Below, piece by piece: positions 52,536 through 61,241 of a stretch of DNA of 64,000 nucleotides. Position 1 is the first letter of the stretch; the number at the start of each line of letters is the position of its first letter. Below the pieces are notes generated by a model. The model was not told the DNA's origin. It saw only the letters and a program-made list of their open reading frames with translations, and ran no database searches. A program made the position numbers and the translations under genes. Source of the DNA: Rhizobium sp. RU36D. GTDB taxonomy: Bacteria; Pseudomonadota; Alphaproteobacteria; Rhizobiales; Rhizobiaceae. The stretch is from positions 62,001 to 126,000 of the forward strand of contig NZ_FWXU01000016.1 of assembly GCF_900176345.1 (NCBI RefSeq), written 5' to 3'.

Positions 52536-52814
52536 GTGTATGCTCCCGGTTTTTTTGTAATGTTCCCAAGTCAACAGTTATTAAACCACATTTGCAAGCG
52601 TGCCCTGCGCGTTTGCGGCGAATGCACCTCCCTGTTTGCGACTCCTGCATTTTTATTTCGCGTCGCAGCACGGGGTGAAAACGGATCTGGCGGTCAGCGA
52701 ATTGACAAACATCAAGATCGCGACGTTCTGCACGATGGCAGAGCCCGGGGCAGGGGATTACACTTCCAAGATGGCGGCCGGGGAGAAGCGGCCTGCCGAT
52801 CAAAGGAAAGGTCC

Positions 52815-53201
52815 ATGATGAAACTGAACTGTCTTATACTGGCTGTGTGCCTCGTCGTTCCGGCCGGGTCCGTGCTTGCCGAGGGCGATCCCGTCGCCGG
52901 AGCCAACACGTTCAAGCTCTGTGCCGCCTGTCACAACGCCACCGATGCCAAGAACAAGGTCGGCCCATCGCTGATGGGTGTCGTCGGCCGTCCGGTAGCC
53001 TCGGTGGAAGGCTTCAAATATTCCAAGGCGATGACCGAATTCGGCGCCGACGGCAAGGTCTGGACGGAAGAACTGCTTGCGCAGTACCTGCCAAAGCCGC
53101 GGGAACTGGTGAAGGGCACGACGATGTCGTTTGCCGGCGTCAAGAAGCCCGAAGACGTCGCCAACCTCATCGCCTATCTGAAGAACCCGCCGGCGAATTG
53201 A
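52815..53201 (+). CDS. Class I cytochrome c
   Basis: 128-residue periplasmic cytochrome c with a signal peptide (MMKLNCLILAVCLVVPAGSV, cleaved after VLA). The haem motif is CAACH in FKLCAACHNATDAKNKVGPS, and the axial methionine is in KGTTMSFAGVK; the middle reads GPSLMGVVGRPVASVEGFKY, which is typical of cytochrome c2/c550 of Alphaproteobacteria. It acts as soluble electron carrier to oxidases. AAAGG precedes the ATG at 52815. A strong hairpin follows the stop. Confidence 0.94.
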   Translation: MMKLNCLILAVCLVVPAGSVLAEGDPVAGANTFKLCAACHNATDAKNKVGPSLMGVVGRPVASVEGFKYSKAMTEFGADGKVWTEELLAQYLPKPRELVKGTTMSFAGVKKPEDVANLIAYLKNPPAN

Positions 53202-53239
53202 GTAAGGCTGCCTTGCATGTAGCCTCCTTTGAAGGGGGA

Positions 53240-53273
53240 GCGCGGACGGTTGGCCTGGCCGATCCGTCCGCGC
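53240..53273 (+). terminator. 10-bp hairpin after the cytochrome c gene
   Basis: GCGCGGACGG (53240-53249) pairs perfectly with CCGTCCGCGC (53264-53273) around a 14-base loop that itself contains GGCCTGGCC. No T-run follows, so termination would be weak or factor-assisted. Confidence 0.5.
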
Positions 53274-53444
53274 GGCAACGCCTGCTTGCAACGTTCGATC
53301 CCGTCTCCATATAAATGCTGAGTTTTTTCCGCTTGACCCGGCGGCGACCGTTTTCACGTTGCGGTTTTCGTATAAGGTCGCGGTCGAAATGCCTCCCGGT
53401 CTGCCGGGGCTGCTTGACGACAATTGCAAAGGGAGATCACCGGC

Positions 53445-54533
53445 ATGGCCACGCTTCAATCCTTCGACAGCGAAATCGAGAAGACCCGCGGCATCGTCAA
53501 CGAGATGCGCGGCAAGATGGAACAGTCAGGCGCGGTGCTGGACCAGTTCGCCAAGGCCGACACCAAGCTGGGCGACGCCAATTTCGACATCGAAAATGCC
53601 CGCATCCAGGATGTCATCAAGCAGCAGAAGGTGATGGAGGCGAATATCGCCGACCTTATCATCGGGCTCGAGGATGCGACCAACGTGTTCGGCTCCGAAT
53701 TCGAGAGCATGAAGAGCTATTCCGGCTATGAAAAATTCATCGGCATCTTCTCCAAGCAGAAGGCGCAGCGCATGCGCACCGAGCGTGTGCGCAACATGTC
53801 GCTGGCCGGCAACCTGCAGGAGCTCTTGGCCAAGTCCGACAGCATCGTCGGCATCCTGAAGGAGCAGCGCACGGTTCTCGACCAGCGCTACAAGAGCTCC
53901 GAACAGAGCCTCATCCAGGTCATCGAGCGCCGCAAGGGCACGGTGGCGAGCCTGGAAGCGACGCAGAAGCGCATTGAGGAATTGAACCCGATGCTGCTCG
54001 ATATCGAGAACAAGATCGCGGCCTCCACCGACCAGACGGCCCGCACCGAGCTGGAGGGCGAGCGTTCCAGGCTCGCGACGGAATACAACCAGGCCCAGGC
54101 CAAGGAACAGGAGCTTCTGGCCGAGAGCCAGACGCTGGAGCGCTACACCTCGATGTTCCAGACCTTCGTCGACAGCCTGAACAACCAGATCGCGGCGCAG
54201 AACACGCTGATCAACAAGCTGACCATCGATACCGAGCAGCGCATCGTGCTCTACAAGGCGCTCGAGGACTCGTTGAAGACGGCCGCCCAGCAGGATGTCG
54301 CCCACAAGATCAACACGCTGGGCAGCCAGGTCGATACGGCCGCAGAGGAAACCATGGCCGGCATCGGCTCGGCCGCGCAGCGCCATATCGGCGACCTGCT
54401 GGAACTGCACGAGAAGAACATGCTCGCGACCCAGGACATCCAGCGCCGCAAGAAGCTCGCCGACGACGCCTTCGCCCGGCGTTTCCAGACGGTGCTGGAG
54501 AAGCACAATTCGGCCAATTACGTGAAGCCGTGA
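53445..54533 (+). CDS. Long coiled-coil protein, remotely TelA-like
   Basis: 362-residue soluble, helical protein with almost continuous coiled coil. No signal peptide or membrane segment is seen. Its layout (a basic patch IFSKQKAQRMRTERVRNMSL, a long middle, and the end YKALEDSLKTAAQQDVAH and NTLGSQVDTAAEETM) recalls the TelA/KlaA toxic-anion-resistance proteins, but I cannot call the family with confidence. GGGAG precedes the ATG at 53445. It is the first gene of a group that continues with an AAA+ ATPase; a composite mosaic repeat separates it from the next gene. Confidence 0.72.
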   Translation: MATLQSFDSEIEKTRGIVNEMRGKMEQSGAVLDQFAKADTKLGDANFDIENARIQDVIKQQKVMEANIADLIIGLEDATNVFGSEFESMKSYSGYEKFIGIFSKQKAQRMRTERVRNMSLAGNLQELLAKSDSIVGILKEQRTVLDQRYKSSEQSLIQVIERRKGTVASLEATQKRIEELNPMLLDIENKIAASTDQTARTELEGERSRLATEYNQAQAKEQELLAESQTLERYTSMFQTFVDSLNNQIAAQNTLINKLTIDTEQRIVLYKALEDSLKTAAQQDVAHKINTLGSQVDTAAEETMAGIGSAAQRHIGDLLELHEKNMLATQDIQRRKKLADDAFARRFQTVLEKHNSANYVKP

Positions 54534-54575
54534 GTGGCGGTTGGCTATCTATGAGCCGTGTATCGGTGAGCAAGG

Positions 54576-54832
54576 TACCCCCCTCTGCCCTGCCGGGCAT
54601 CTCCCCCTCAAGGGGGGAGATCGGCAAGGTGCCCCGCCCGCATTCCCTCGCCACGGTTGATGTTTTGCAAGACGTCGCCGCGGGTCGCTCTCCCCCCTTG
54701 AGGGGGAGATGTGCGGCAGCACAGAGGGGGGTATGGCCAATCTCCACTTCAGAGGTTGATGTTTGGCAAGACGCTGCCGCGATTCGATCTCCCCCCTTGA
54801 GGGGGAGATGCCCGGCAGGGCAGAGGGGGGTA
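54576..54832. repeat. Composite rhizobial mosaic repeat with internal tandem copy
   Basis: Starts TACCCCCCTCTGCCCTGCCG at 54576; outward ends GGGGGGTA occur at 54732 and 54832. The stretch GTTGATGTTTTGCAAGACG at about 54657 recurs as GTTGATGTTTGGCAAGACG near 54757, so a unit of about 100 bases is duplicated. The last end lies against an ATG (54832) in the frame of the next gene. Confidence 0.83.
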
Positions 54833-54894
54833 TGTCATCGCGCAACGTCAGACGGCGAGGTAGCCGAAACTTCATCGCTTTGTGGGATGCCTTC

Positions 54895-56043
54895 ATGCTG
54901 AACGCCACCGAAGGGCCGGTGTCCCAATATTTCCGCTCCATTCAGGCGGCGCTGGGCGGGTTGGAGATCTATCTCTCCAATCCCGACGTCAAGCTTGGCG
55001 GCAGCATGGCGGCTGGCGGTATTCTGCTGCGCTATCTCGACCGGCTGAAGAACTCGTTTTCCTGCTGGCAGAACCGCATCGGATTTACGGAGCAGTTCCG
55101 CATCTCCCGCGCTGAAAGCGGTTTTCCTGTCTTCCAGAACGTGCTGGAACTGGAAAACGACCGCGGCAGCGCCGAAAAGCGGCTGGCCGCCATTCCCGAT
55201 GGCGCGGCGATCCGCTCGGAGATGGCCGATTTCATCCTGCGTAACCGGGAGTTCCCGACCGCCTTGCAGACGCAGATGGCCGAGCGGCTTTACCTGGAGC
55301 AGATTGGAAAGGGCGAGATCTTCTCGCCACTGGTGCTGCCCGAAACCATCCATGTGAGCGTGAACGAGAAGTCCGGCCGTCCGCTATGCATCGTCACCTG
55401 GGCGGTGTTCGATGGCGCCAATACCCTGCCGATGGTCTATGTCGCCGGCATCGAGGACAGTTCTGATAACATGACGCGGCTCCTGGTCGGGCGCGACGGC
55501 AAGCTCAATCCTGAGGTCGAGATTCCCTTGCCGGTGGGCGGGCTGCTGAACCCGGAACTCGCCGCCGCCTTCGATGATTTTGTCGGCAAGAACGGGGCCT
55601 ATTCCCTGACGCCGGCGACCATCGCCACCAATATGGACAAGGATTTCCCCACCCTGCATCCCAAGGTGTTGCGCCGCGTCGTGCTGGGACCATTCTATTC
55701 CGCCGGCATTACCGAGAACAACGCGCGTATCAACGAGATACTGTCGCGGGTCCGCAAGCCTGACAATGCCTGGCTCTTGACCTGGACGGTGCAGGAGGTG
55801 TTTTCCAAGGCCGAGCGGCCGGCGGTCAAAGGCTTTTTCTCATCGACACCGGCCATGCAGGAATTCCATATTGAGACCAATGATCTGGAAGCCGCGCGCA
55901 TGGGCGTATCCGCCTATGAAAAGCATGCGCTGGTGCCGCACGATGCCTATCAGGCGCTTTATGCCTCCGGAGAGGCGGCCGCGATCTTCGGCAATTACAA
56001 GGTCCATGTGATCTCAGGAAACAACGTCGTCAGCGAGGTCTAA
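54895..56043 (+). CDS. Unknown protein of the AAA+ gene cluster
   Basis: 382-residue soluble protein, no family known to me. The start is tentative: ATG 54895 is preceded by GTGGGA, while an in-frame ATG at 54832 abuts the mosaic repeat and would add 21 residues. Recognisable blocks are GGLEIYLSNPDVKLGGSMAA and RYLDRLKNSFSCWQNRIGF near the N-terminus; a beta-rich middle (HVSVNEKSGRPLCIVTWAVF); and IEDSSDNMTRLLVG. No catalytic motif or signal peptide is seen. It ends 3 bases before the ATPase gene, so the two are co-translated. Confidence 0.75.
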   Translation: MLNATEGPVSQYFRSIQAALGGLEIYLSNPDVKLGGSMAAGGILLRYLDRLKNSFSCWQNRIGFTEQFRISRAESGFPVFQNVLELENDRGSAEKRLAAIPDGAAIRSEMADFILRNREFPTALQTQMAERLYLEQIGKGEIFSPLVLPETIHVSVNEKSGRPLCIVTWAVFDGANTLPMVYVAGIEDSSDNMTRLLVGRDGKLNPEVEIPLPVGGLLNPELAAAFDDFVGKNGAYSLTPATIATNMDKDFPTLHPKVLRRVVLGPFYSAGITENNARINEILSRVRKPDNAWLLTWTVQEVFSKAERPAVKGFFSSTPAMQEFHIETNDLEAARMGVSAYEKHALVPHDAYQALYASGEAAAIFGNYKVHVISGNNVVSEV

Positions 56044-56046
56044 GCG

Positions 56047-57960
56047 ATGAGCGGATTGAATGCCGGCCTGACCACCATCCACGAGGACGATATTGCCAAG
56101 CATCTGGCGGTGGCGCAGGGGCTGGTGACACGCGTTATCGTGCTCGATCCCGGCGATGGGGCCTCAGGGACCGCGCTTGCCGGAACCGGTCGCCGCTTCG
56201 TCTCGACGGTGTCGACCACGTCCGTCCGGCGCACGCGCGAGGTGGAGCTGGAAAAGACAATCCGTGCGGTGAAGCCCGGCGATCCGCTGCTGTCGCCGCA
56301 GGCGCATACGCTGCTCTATCGCGCGCGGCGGGGCGCGCAGGTGGCGCTTGCCATCGGCGAGGTCTTTGCCCGGCAGAGCGACCTGGAATCGCTGCAGGCG
56401 CGCAATCTGTCGGCGCCGCTGCAGGGGGCTGATGCCGAGCGCTTCAAGGCGCTGCTGTCGGCCTCCGCCTATGTCGCTGCCTTTTCCTTTTGCGCCTATA
56501 TGCTGGCCATGTTGGCCGGCGAGAGCGAGCCGGTTGAGGATGGGCGGGAGCCGGATTACCTGTTCGATACGCCGCAGGATGCGCTGAAAAGCCTGGTCGC
56601 CGGTCTGGATGAGGCCTTGGCGGGTGCACCGGATGAACTCGCGCAGGTGGCCCGCGCCCGTGCCTTCCTTCGGGATGCCGTCGAAGGGCTGATCTCGCGC
56701 AAGGCCCGCTTTACCGGACTTGCAAGTTTCGAAAATGTGCATATCCGCATCGACCAGGACGATTTCTCGCTGGATGGTTTCGATGTTGCGCCCGGCGCCA
56801 AGCGCAAGCCGCTGGTCATGACCTTCAAGAAGCCGGAGGAGATCGTCGGCAACCATATCGCCAAGTATCAGGGCATGAAGCTGGCCAAGATGCTGATGGC
56901 CTATGATTTCGACCGGCAGATGAACCCCTTTGTCGAACTGGGTGGCTTTCTCTTCACCTTCATCGGCGATGGCATGCCGGGCACGGGCAAGACCATCCTG
57001 ATCCAGATGATCGCCGGCCTGCTCAATGATTACTGCCAGGTCGCGGGCTATGCCTTCCACTATGAGAACTTCGGCGTCGACCAGATCTCGTCCTACCAGG
57101 GCAAGTCGGGGCAGAACTGCAAGCAGTTCGTAAACAATGTTACGAACCCGCGCGCGATCGGTTTCGGCACCATTGACGATGTCGACCAGGTGACGGCCAA
57201 GCGCTCCGACGACCGGGCCTCGGCCGGCCAGCATGAAGTGACTGCCGTGCTGATGGAGAGCTTCGCCGGCGCCTCCACCGTCGTGCGCGGCAATGCCACC
57301 TTCGGCATGTTCTCTAACTATCCCGAGAATGTCGATGACGCGCTGCGTCAACGGGCCGGTGCCCGCTGGCTCGTGGACGGGCCGCAGACCGAGGCCGATT
57401 ACATCGACATCTTCGCGCTGCTCATCGGCAAGAACCACAAGATACCGCTCGGCGATCACCAGCTTTACGCCAACCAGGAGATCAAGCGGGCGGTGACGAC
57501 CTCCTATGCCGAGCACTCCCGCCCGAAGGAAGACGGGCTGGTCGCCGTGTGGGATCGATATGAGAAGACAAGGGGCCCCATCAAGTCGCTCGCTGATGTC
57601 GGCGCCTATCTGCACGAGATCAAGCTCGCCGAGCCTAGGTTTACCGGCCGTGCCATCAAGAACATCACCGATGCCGTGAAGATGCGGGCGATGGATGTCG
57701 AGCTGCCGGACGACTGGTTCGCCACGCCAGGCGCCTTCCTGCACAGGAGCTACGACGAAAAGAAAGCGATGATCGAGGAGCTGCGCGGCCCCATCACCAT
57801 GGAGATGATCCTGCAGGAGGTAAACCGCTACGCCGACAGCGAATTCCGCTACGCCGACAAATCTGATGATGCGGCCATCGCCGAGATCATCAGGCGCGAA
57901 AAGCAGCGGGAACGAGCGATTGGCGGGATCGAGGCGCTGAAAAGGGAGGGCAAGTGGTGA
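56047..57960 (+). CDS. AAA+ family ATPase of unknown system
   Basis: 637-residue ATPase. The N-terminal 290 residues are of unknown fold, with a hydrophobic stretch at 138-157 (SASAYVAAFSFCAYMLAMLA). The AAA+ core has Walker A GDGMPGTGKT (residues 307-316), Walker B FGTIDDVDQV (D377-D378) and a sensor-like SNYPENVDDALRQRAGAR with a candidate arginine finger. The C-terminal 100 residues are helical and charged. The single ATPase domain and its context fit a remodelling machine. It starts 3 bases after the unknown gene; a RelE/XRE pair follows. Confidence 0.85.
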   Translation: MSGLNAGLTTIHEDDIAKHLAVAQGLVTRVIVLDPGDGASGTALAGTGRRFVSTVSTTSVRRTREVELEKTIRAVKPGDPLLSPQAHTLLYRARRGAQVALAIGEVFARQSDLESLQARNLSAPLQGADAERFKALLSASAYVAAFSFCAYMLAMLAGESEPVEDGREPDYLFDTPQDALKSLVAGLDEALAGAPDELAQVARARAFLRDAVEGLISRKARFTGLASFENVHIRIDQDDFSLDGFDVAPGAKRKPLVMTFKKPEEIVGNHIAKYQGMKLAKMLMAYDFDRQMNPFVELGGFLFTFIGDGMPGTGKTILIQMIAGLLNDYCQVAGYAFHYENFGVDQISSYQGKSGQNCKQFVNNVTNPRAIGFGTIDDVDQVTAKRSDDRASAGQHEVTAVLMESFAGASTVVRGNATFGMFSNYPENVDDALRQRAGARWLVDGPQTEADYIDIFALLIGKNHKIPLGDHQLYANQEIKRAVTTSYAEHSRPKEDGLVAVWDRYEKTRGPIKSLADVGAYLHEIKLAEPRFTGRAIKNITDAVKMRAMDVELPDDWFATPGAFLHRSYDEKKAMIEELRGPITMEMILQEVNRYADSEFRYADKSDDAAIAEIIRREKQRERAIGGIEALKREGKW

Positions 57961-58036
57961 AGTCTGGATCGGTGTAACTGTTTGTATTCGCTGTCGGCGA
58001 ATTTCTGTTGTCGAGATGCTTGGGGAGCTATAGACT

Positions 58037-58285
58037 GTGAAGCAGATCATCTACAGCAAGCAGGCAGCCCGGACCCTGGCACGGATTCCCGCCAATGACA
58101 GCCAACGTATTCTCAAGAAAGTTCGGCAATATGCTGCAGATCCGAATTCGCAGATCAACAATGTGAAAAAGCTTCAAGATCGGCCCGGCTATCGTCTACG
58201 CGTTGGTGACTGGAGAGTGATCTTCGACGAATATGACAACGTTCTGGATGTCGAAAAGATTGCCAGCCGTGGCAGCGTTTATTAG
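58037..58285 (+). CDS. RelE/ParE-family toxin
   Basis: 82-residue RelE-type toxin: KQIIYSKQAARTLARIPAND, KKVRQYAADPNSQINNVKK and the core RLRVGDWRVIFDEYDNVLDV with the basic residues that contact mRNA. It starts with GTG, preceded by GGGGAG, and lies 12 bases before its antitoxin gene. The toxin-first order and the XRE antitoxin fit the HigBA layout. The pair interrupts the AAA+ cluster. Base composition here looks less GC-rich than in the neighbours. Confidence 0.88.
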   Translation: MKQIIYSKQAARTLARIPANDSQRILKKVRQYAADPNSQINNVKKLQDRPGYRLRVGDWRVIFDEYDNVLDVEKIASRGSVY

Positions 58286-58297
58286 CGAGGCAGGGAT

Positions 58298-58711
58298 ATG
58301 GGAATTGCAACACGTTTCAAGACGCCTAACGGCGAGGACATGGTGGTTCTTTCGCAAGCCGACTACGACGCGCTGGTCGAGGCTGCTGAGATGCTAGAGG
58401 ACGTCGCTGCCTACGATCTTTTCAAGGAGCGGCTCGCGCGGGGCGAGGAGGAGTTCATTCCCGGCGAATTCGTCCATCGAATGGTTGATGGGGAGAGCCC
58501 AGTCAGGGTCTGGCGCGAGTTTCGCGGTTTGTCCGCGAAGGATTTGGCCGCCGCTGCCGGCATCAGCCCCGCCTATCTGTCCGAAATAGAATCCCGCAAG
58601 AAGGAGGGCAGCGTTTCCGTTCTGAAGAAGATCGCGAAGGCGCTCAAGGTCGATATCGAAGACCTGATTGCCTGGGGCGGAGACGAGGCCGAAGCCGGCG
58701 CCGATGTCTAG
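58298..58711 (+). CDS. XRE-family antitoxin (HigA-like)
   Basis: 137-residue protein. The N-terminal part (VVLSQADYDALVEAAEMLED) resembles a Phd-like toxin-binding segment; the C-terminal helix-turn-helix (RGLSAKDLAAAAGISPAYLS, then SEIESRKKEGSVSVLKKIAK) binds DNA. It follows the RelE toxin by 12 bases and a GGCAGGG site precedes its ATG. It would autoregulate the pair. The next gene of the cluster begins 15 bases after its stop, so transcripts may read through. Confidence 0.86.
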   Translation: MGIATRFKTPNGEDMVVLSQADYDALVEAAEMLEDVAAYDLFKERLARGEEEFIPGEFVHRMVDGESPVRVWREFRGLSAKDLAAAAGISPAYLSEIESRKKEGSVSVLKKIAKALKVDIEDLIAWGGDEAEAGADV

Positions 58712-58726
58712 CAGAAGCCTGATTGC

Positions 58727-60025
58727 ATGAACCGCCTCCTCGAAGCCGAGCTCATCTATGGTCGTCTGCTGACGATCGCAGAGCCGCATCTCATTGCCCG
58801 CTACAACAAGGCGCTGACCGGTTTTGGCCTGAAGCCAACGGCGCTTGAGACATTCGATATCGACATGACCGGCTTCTCGCCCGAGATTGCCGCCGAGTTG
58901 AACGACTGGGACTATCTCGACCCGAATAGGGTGAACCGGCGTTTCATCATCATGACCCCGGAGCAGGAGAACCTGCCGGTGGTCCATACAAGCTTTTCCA
59001 ATACCGCCGGGCTGATGCATGAATTCTTCGGCGCCAATGCTCGCGCCATCAATGCCGTCACCATCAAGGATGCGCTGTACGGCGAGATCGAGGACAGCGT
59101 CGCCACCGTCGAAAGCCTTGAGGATCTGCTGTCGATCAACGAGGTACGGTTCCGCGTCCTGTCCGCCGAAGACCTCCTGGGCAAGGCGGCCGAACTGCGG
59201 CAGTTGTCCGACCGGTTGCAGACGGACCCCGATGCCTGGCGGGATGATGCCATGCTGAACCGGATGGTGGAGCTTGCAAAGCTCACCGGTGATATCCGGC
59301 AGAACGTGCTGGTGCCCGACAAGCTCGTCTTCCGCCACGATGCCTTCTGGGCCAACCATTTCGGTGGTGTCTACATCTTCGTCGACGACAAGGCGACGAC
59401 GGTCATCTGCGATCCGAAGGCGCCGGGCTTTCGGCGTTCGCGGCCCTGGCAGGTCAGCTATATCGGCCTCAACGATCCCGCCCGCATTTTCGATTTCCTG
59501 GCCAAGACCGGGCGGATCGAATTGCCGCGAGCAAGCTGGGTGGAGGCTTCGGGCCTTTATGCCCACCGCGCCGACATGGCCATCGCCGCGCTGATGGGGA
59601 AGGCAACGGATATTCCCGATCTGTCCAAGGCCGACAGCGTCTGGATCCAGACCTGGATGCATCGCAACAGTGCTGCGATCACGGCCGACGGAACCTATCC
59701 CTTCCTGCAGGAGATGCTGCGGCTGATCACCAGCCGGGGCAGCATCCGCCTTGAAGACATCGAGCCTGCGCGCCGCTTCCTTCTCATTCGCGCGCGGCCC
59801 GACCATCCCGACCAGTGGCTCACAAACCGGTTGATCGCGCAGTTCAATCCCACGGACTTCGTCTCCCGTTTTATTTTCGACAAGCAGGGCTTTTACGATG
59901 CCTATGAGGCTTTTTCGGAAAGCTACCGGGATTACGTTGTATCGCGGCTGACCAGCACTTATTTGCGTGACAAGAAGATTTTCCGTAAGCGGCTTTACGG
60001 CATAGGAGACGAAGACAATGCTTGA
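58727..60025 (+). CDS. DUF6638-like protein of the AAA+ gene cluster
   Basis: 432-residue soluble protein. I recall the DUF6638 family as matching this layout (RLLEAELIYGRLLTIAEPHLI at the start), but cannot verify it. Later blocks read FRHDAFWANHFGGVYIFVDD and KKIFRKRLYGIGDEDNA at the end. No catalytic motif is visible. It overlaps the next gene by 8 bases, so both are co-translated. Position after the ATPase gene, beyond the inserted toxin-antitoxin pair, suggests it belongs to the same machine. Confidence 0.72.
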   Translation: MNRLLEAELIYGRLLTIAEPHLIARYNKALTGFGLKPTALETFDIDMTGFSPEIAAELNDWDYLDPNRVNRRFIIMTPEQENLPVVHTSFSNTAGLMHEFFGANARAINAVTIKDALYGEIEDSVATVESLEDLLSINEVRFRVLSAEDLLGKAAELRQLSDRLQTDPDAWRDDAMLNRMVELAKLTGDIRQNVLVPDKLVFRHDAFWANHFGGVYIFVDDKATTVICDPKAPGFRRSRPWQVSYIGLNDPARIFDFLAKTGRIELPRASWVEASGLYAHRADMAIAALMGKATDIPDLSKADSVWIQTWMHRNSAAITADGTYPFLQEMLRLITSRGSIRLEDIEPARRFLLIRARPDHPDQWLTNRLIAQFNPTDFVSRFIFDKQGFYDAYEAFSESYRDYVVSRLTSTYLRDKKIFRKRLYGIGDEDNA

Positions 60026-61127
60026 CCCGATCATCGCTTTCTTCGAGCGGGTGTTTCGTGCCATCGGCCGAGGGCTGGGCATGGCCGTCGCCTGGCTGGT
60101 CTGGCCCTTCATGGCCGCCCATGGCTGGTATCAGCGGCGGAACTGGCTGATCAAGGCGCCGATCCTCGTTGTCTTGCTCGTCATTATCGGCTTTTACGGC
60201 CAGTTTTTCTGGCGCACGCAGTTCTGGTATCATTTCGATCCGGAATTCGTGCAGGCCTACAAGTTTTCCGAGCGCACAACGCCGGCGGGCCAGCCGGTTG
60301 CGGCCACGCCTGGCAAGTGCCAGCCGTCCGGCATTGTCTCGGTGGCCGCCGATCTGACGGATGCGAACGTCAACCAGAATATCTGGATTTCGTCGACGCT
60401 GATCTACAAGCTCGGGTTTTTCGGTCTCGACTGGGATCACACGCCGTTCTTCGACAACAAGGCCTCGTTCCAGCGCGGGGTGAACCAGGTGGTCCGCCGC
60501 GTCGGTGTGGAGCTTGCGGACAATTTGGGCCGCGTGCGTGGCACGTCCGGCATCAATAACGACCTGCAGGATGCGCGCGGCAAGATCCAGTATGACGAGT
60601 ATACCTGGTATTTCGGGCTCAATCCCCTGGGCTTCAAGACGCCGACGCCGAGCTTCTATCGCTCCGCCATCACCGGCTGGCAGAAGTTCAACACGGACCT
60701 GGAAAACTGCAACGCGGTGTTCGATGCCCGCGCGGACAATCTGCTGCAACTGATCGACCGCACGGCAAACGACCTTGGAAACACCTCGGATATCCTCCGG
60801 CGCCGGTCGGAAGATTTCAACGCCGGATGGTTCGATACCCGTGCCGATGACCGCTACTGGTTCGCCTATGGCCAGCTCTATGGGCTCTATGCCGTGATGT
60901 CGGCGGCCAAGGCGGATTTCTCTGACGTCATCCGCGAGCGCAACCTCACATCGATCTGGGCGGAAATGGAGCGGCAATTGCAGGCTGCCTTGCGCATTCA
61001 GCCGGCGATCATTTCAAACGGCAGCGAGGATGGCTGGATCATGCCGACGCATCTGGCCACCATGGGCTTTTACATTCTCCGTGTACGCTCCAACTTGGTG
61101 GAACTGCGCGCCGTCCTCGACCGCTGA
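60018..61127 (+). CDS. DUF2333-like membrane-anchored protein
   Basis: 369-residue protein with a membrane anchor near residues 46-65 (KAPILVVLLVIIGFYGQFFW), a weaker hydrophobic segment at 18-34, and a large soluble part, probably periplasmic. The pattern QFWYHFDPEFVQAYKF, SSTLIYKLGFFGLDWDHTPFF and DARGKIQYDEYTWYFGLNP matches what I recall of DUF2333 (uncharacterised). Two cysteines (GKCQPSG and LENCNAVF) could be paired. It is the last gene of the cluster and is followed by a hairpin. Confidence 0.82.
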   Translation: MLDPIIAFFERVFRAIGRGLGMAVAWLVWPFMAAHGWYQRRNWLIKAPILVVLLVIIGFYGQFFWRTQFWYHFDPEFVQAYKFSERTTPAGQPVAATPGKCQPSGIVSVAADLTDANVNQNIWISSTLIYKLGFFGLDWDHTPFFDNKASFQRGVNQVVRRVGVELADNLGRVRGTSGINNDLQDARGKIQYDEYTWYFGLNPLGFKTPTPSFYRSAITGWQKFNTDLENCNAVFDARADNLLQLIDRTANDLGNTSDILRRRSEDFNAGWFDTRADDRYWFAYGQLYGLYAVMSAAKADFSDVIRERNLTSIWAEMERQLQAALRIQPAIISNGSEDGWIMPTHLATMGFYILRVRSNLVELRAVLDR

Positions 61128-61145
61128 TCATGACGTGACTTAGAG

Positions 61146-61175
61146 CTCCGCCATGGCCGCCGTGGCGGAGATTTG
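61146..61175 (+). terminator. Hairpin after the DUF2333-like gene
   Basis: CTCCGCCA (61146-61153) pairs with TGGCGGAG (61163-61170) around a 9-base loop, followed by ATTTG. Only three T follow, so it is a weak intrinsic terminator, but its place after the last cluster gene supports the assignment. Confidence 0.55.
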
Positions 61176-61241
61176 CACTGCTAATGGGGCTGGCTGCGCA
61201 CAGCCTTTCCCGAACATGCCTTTGGTGAAAGCGGCTGTAGA

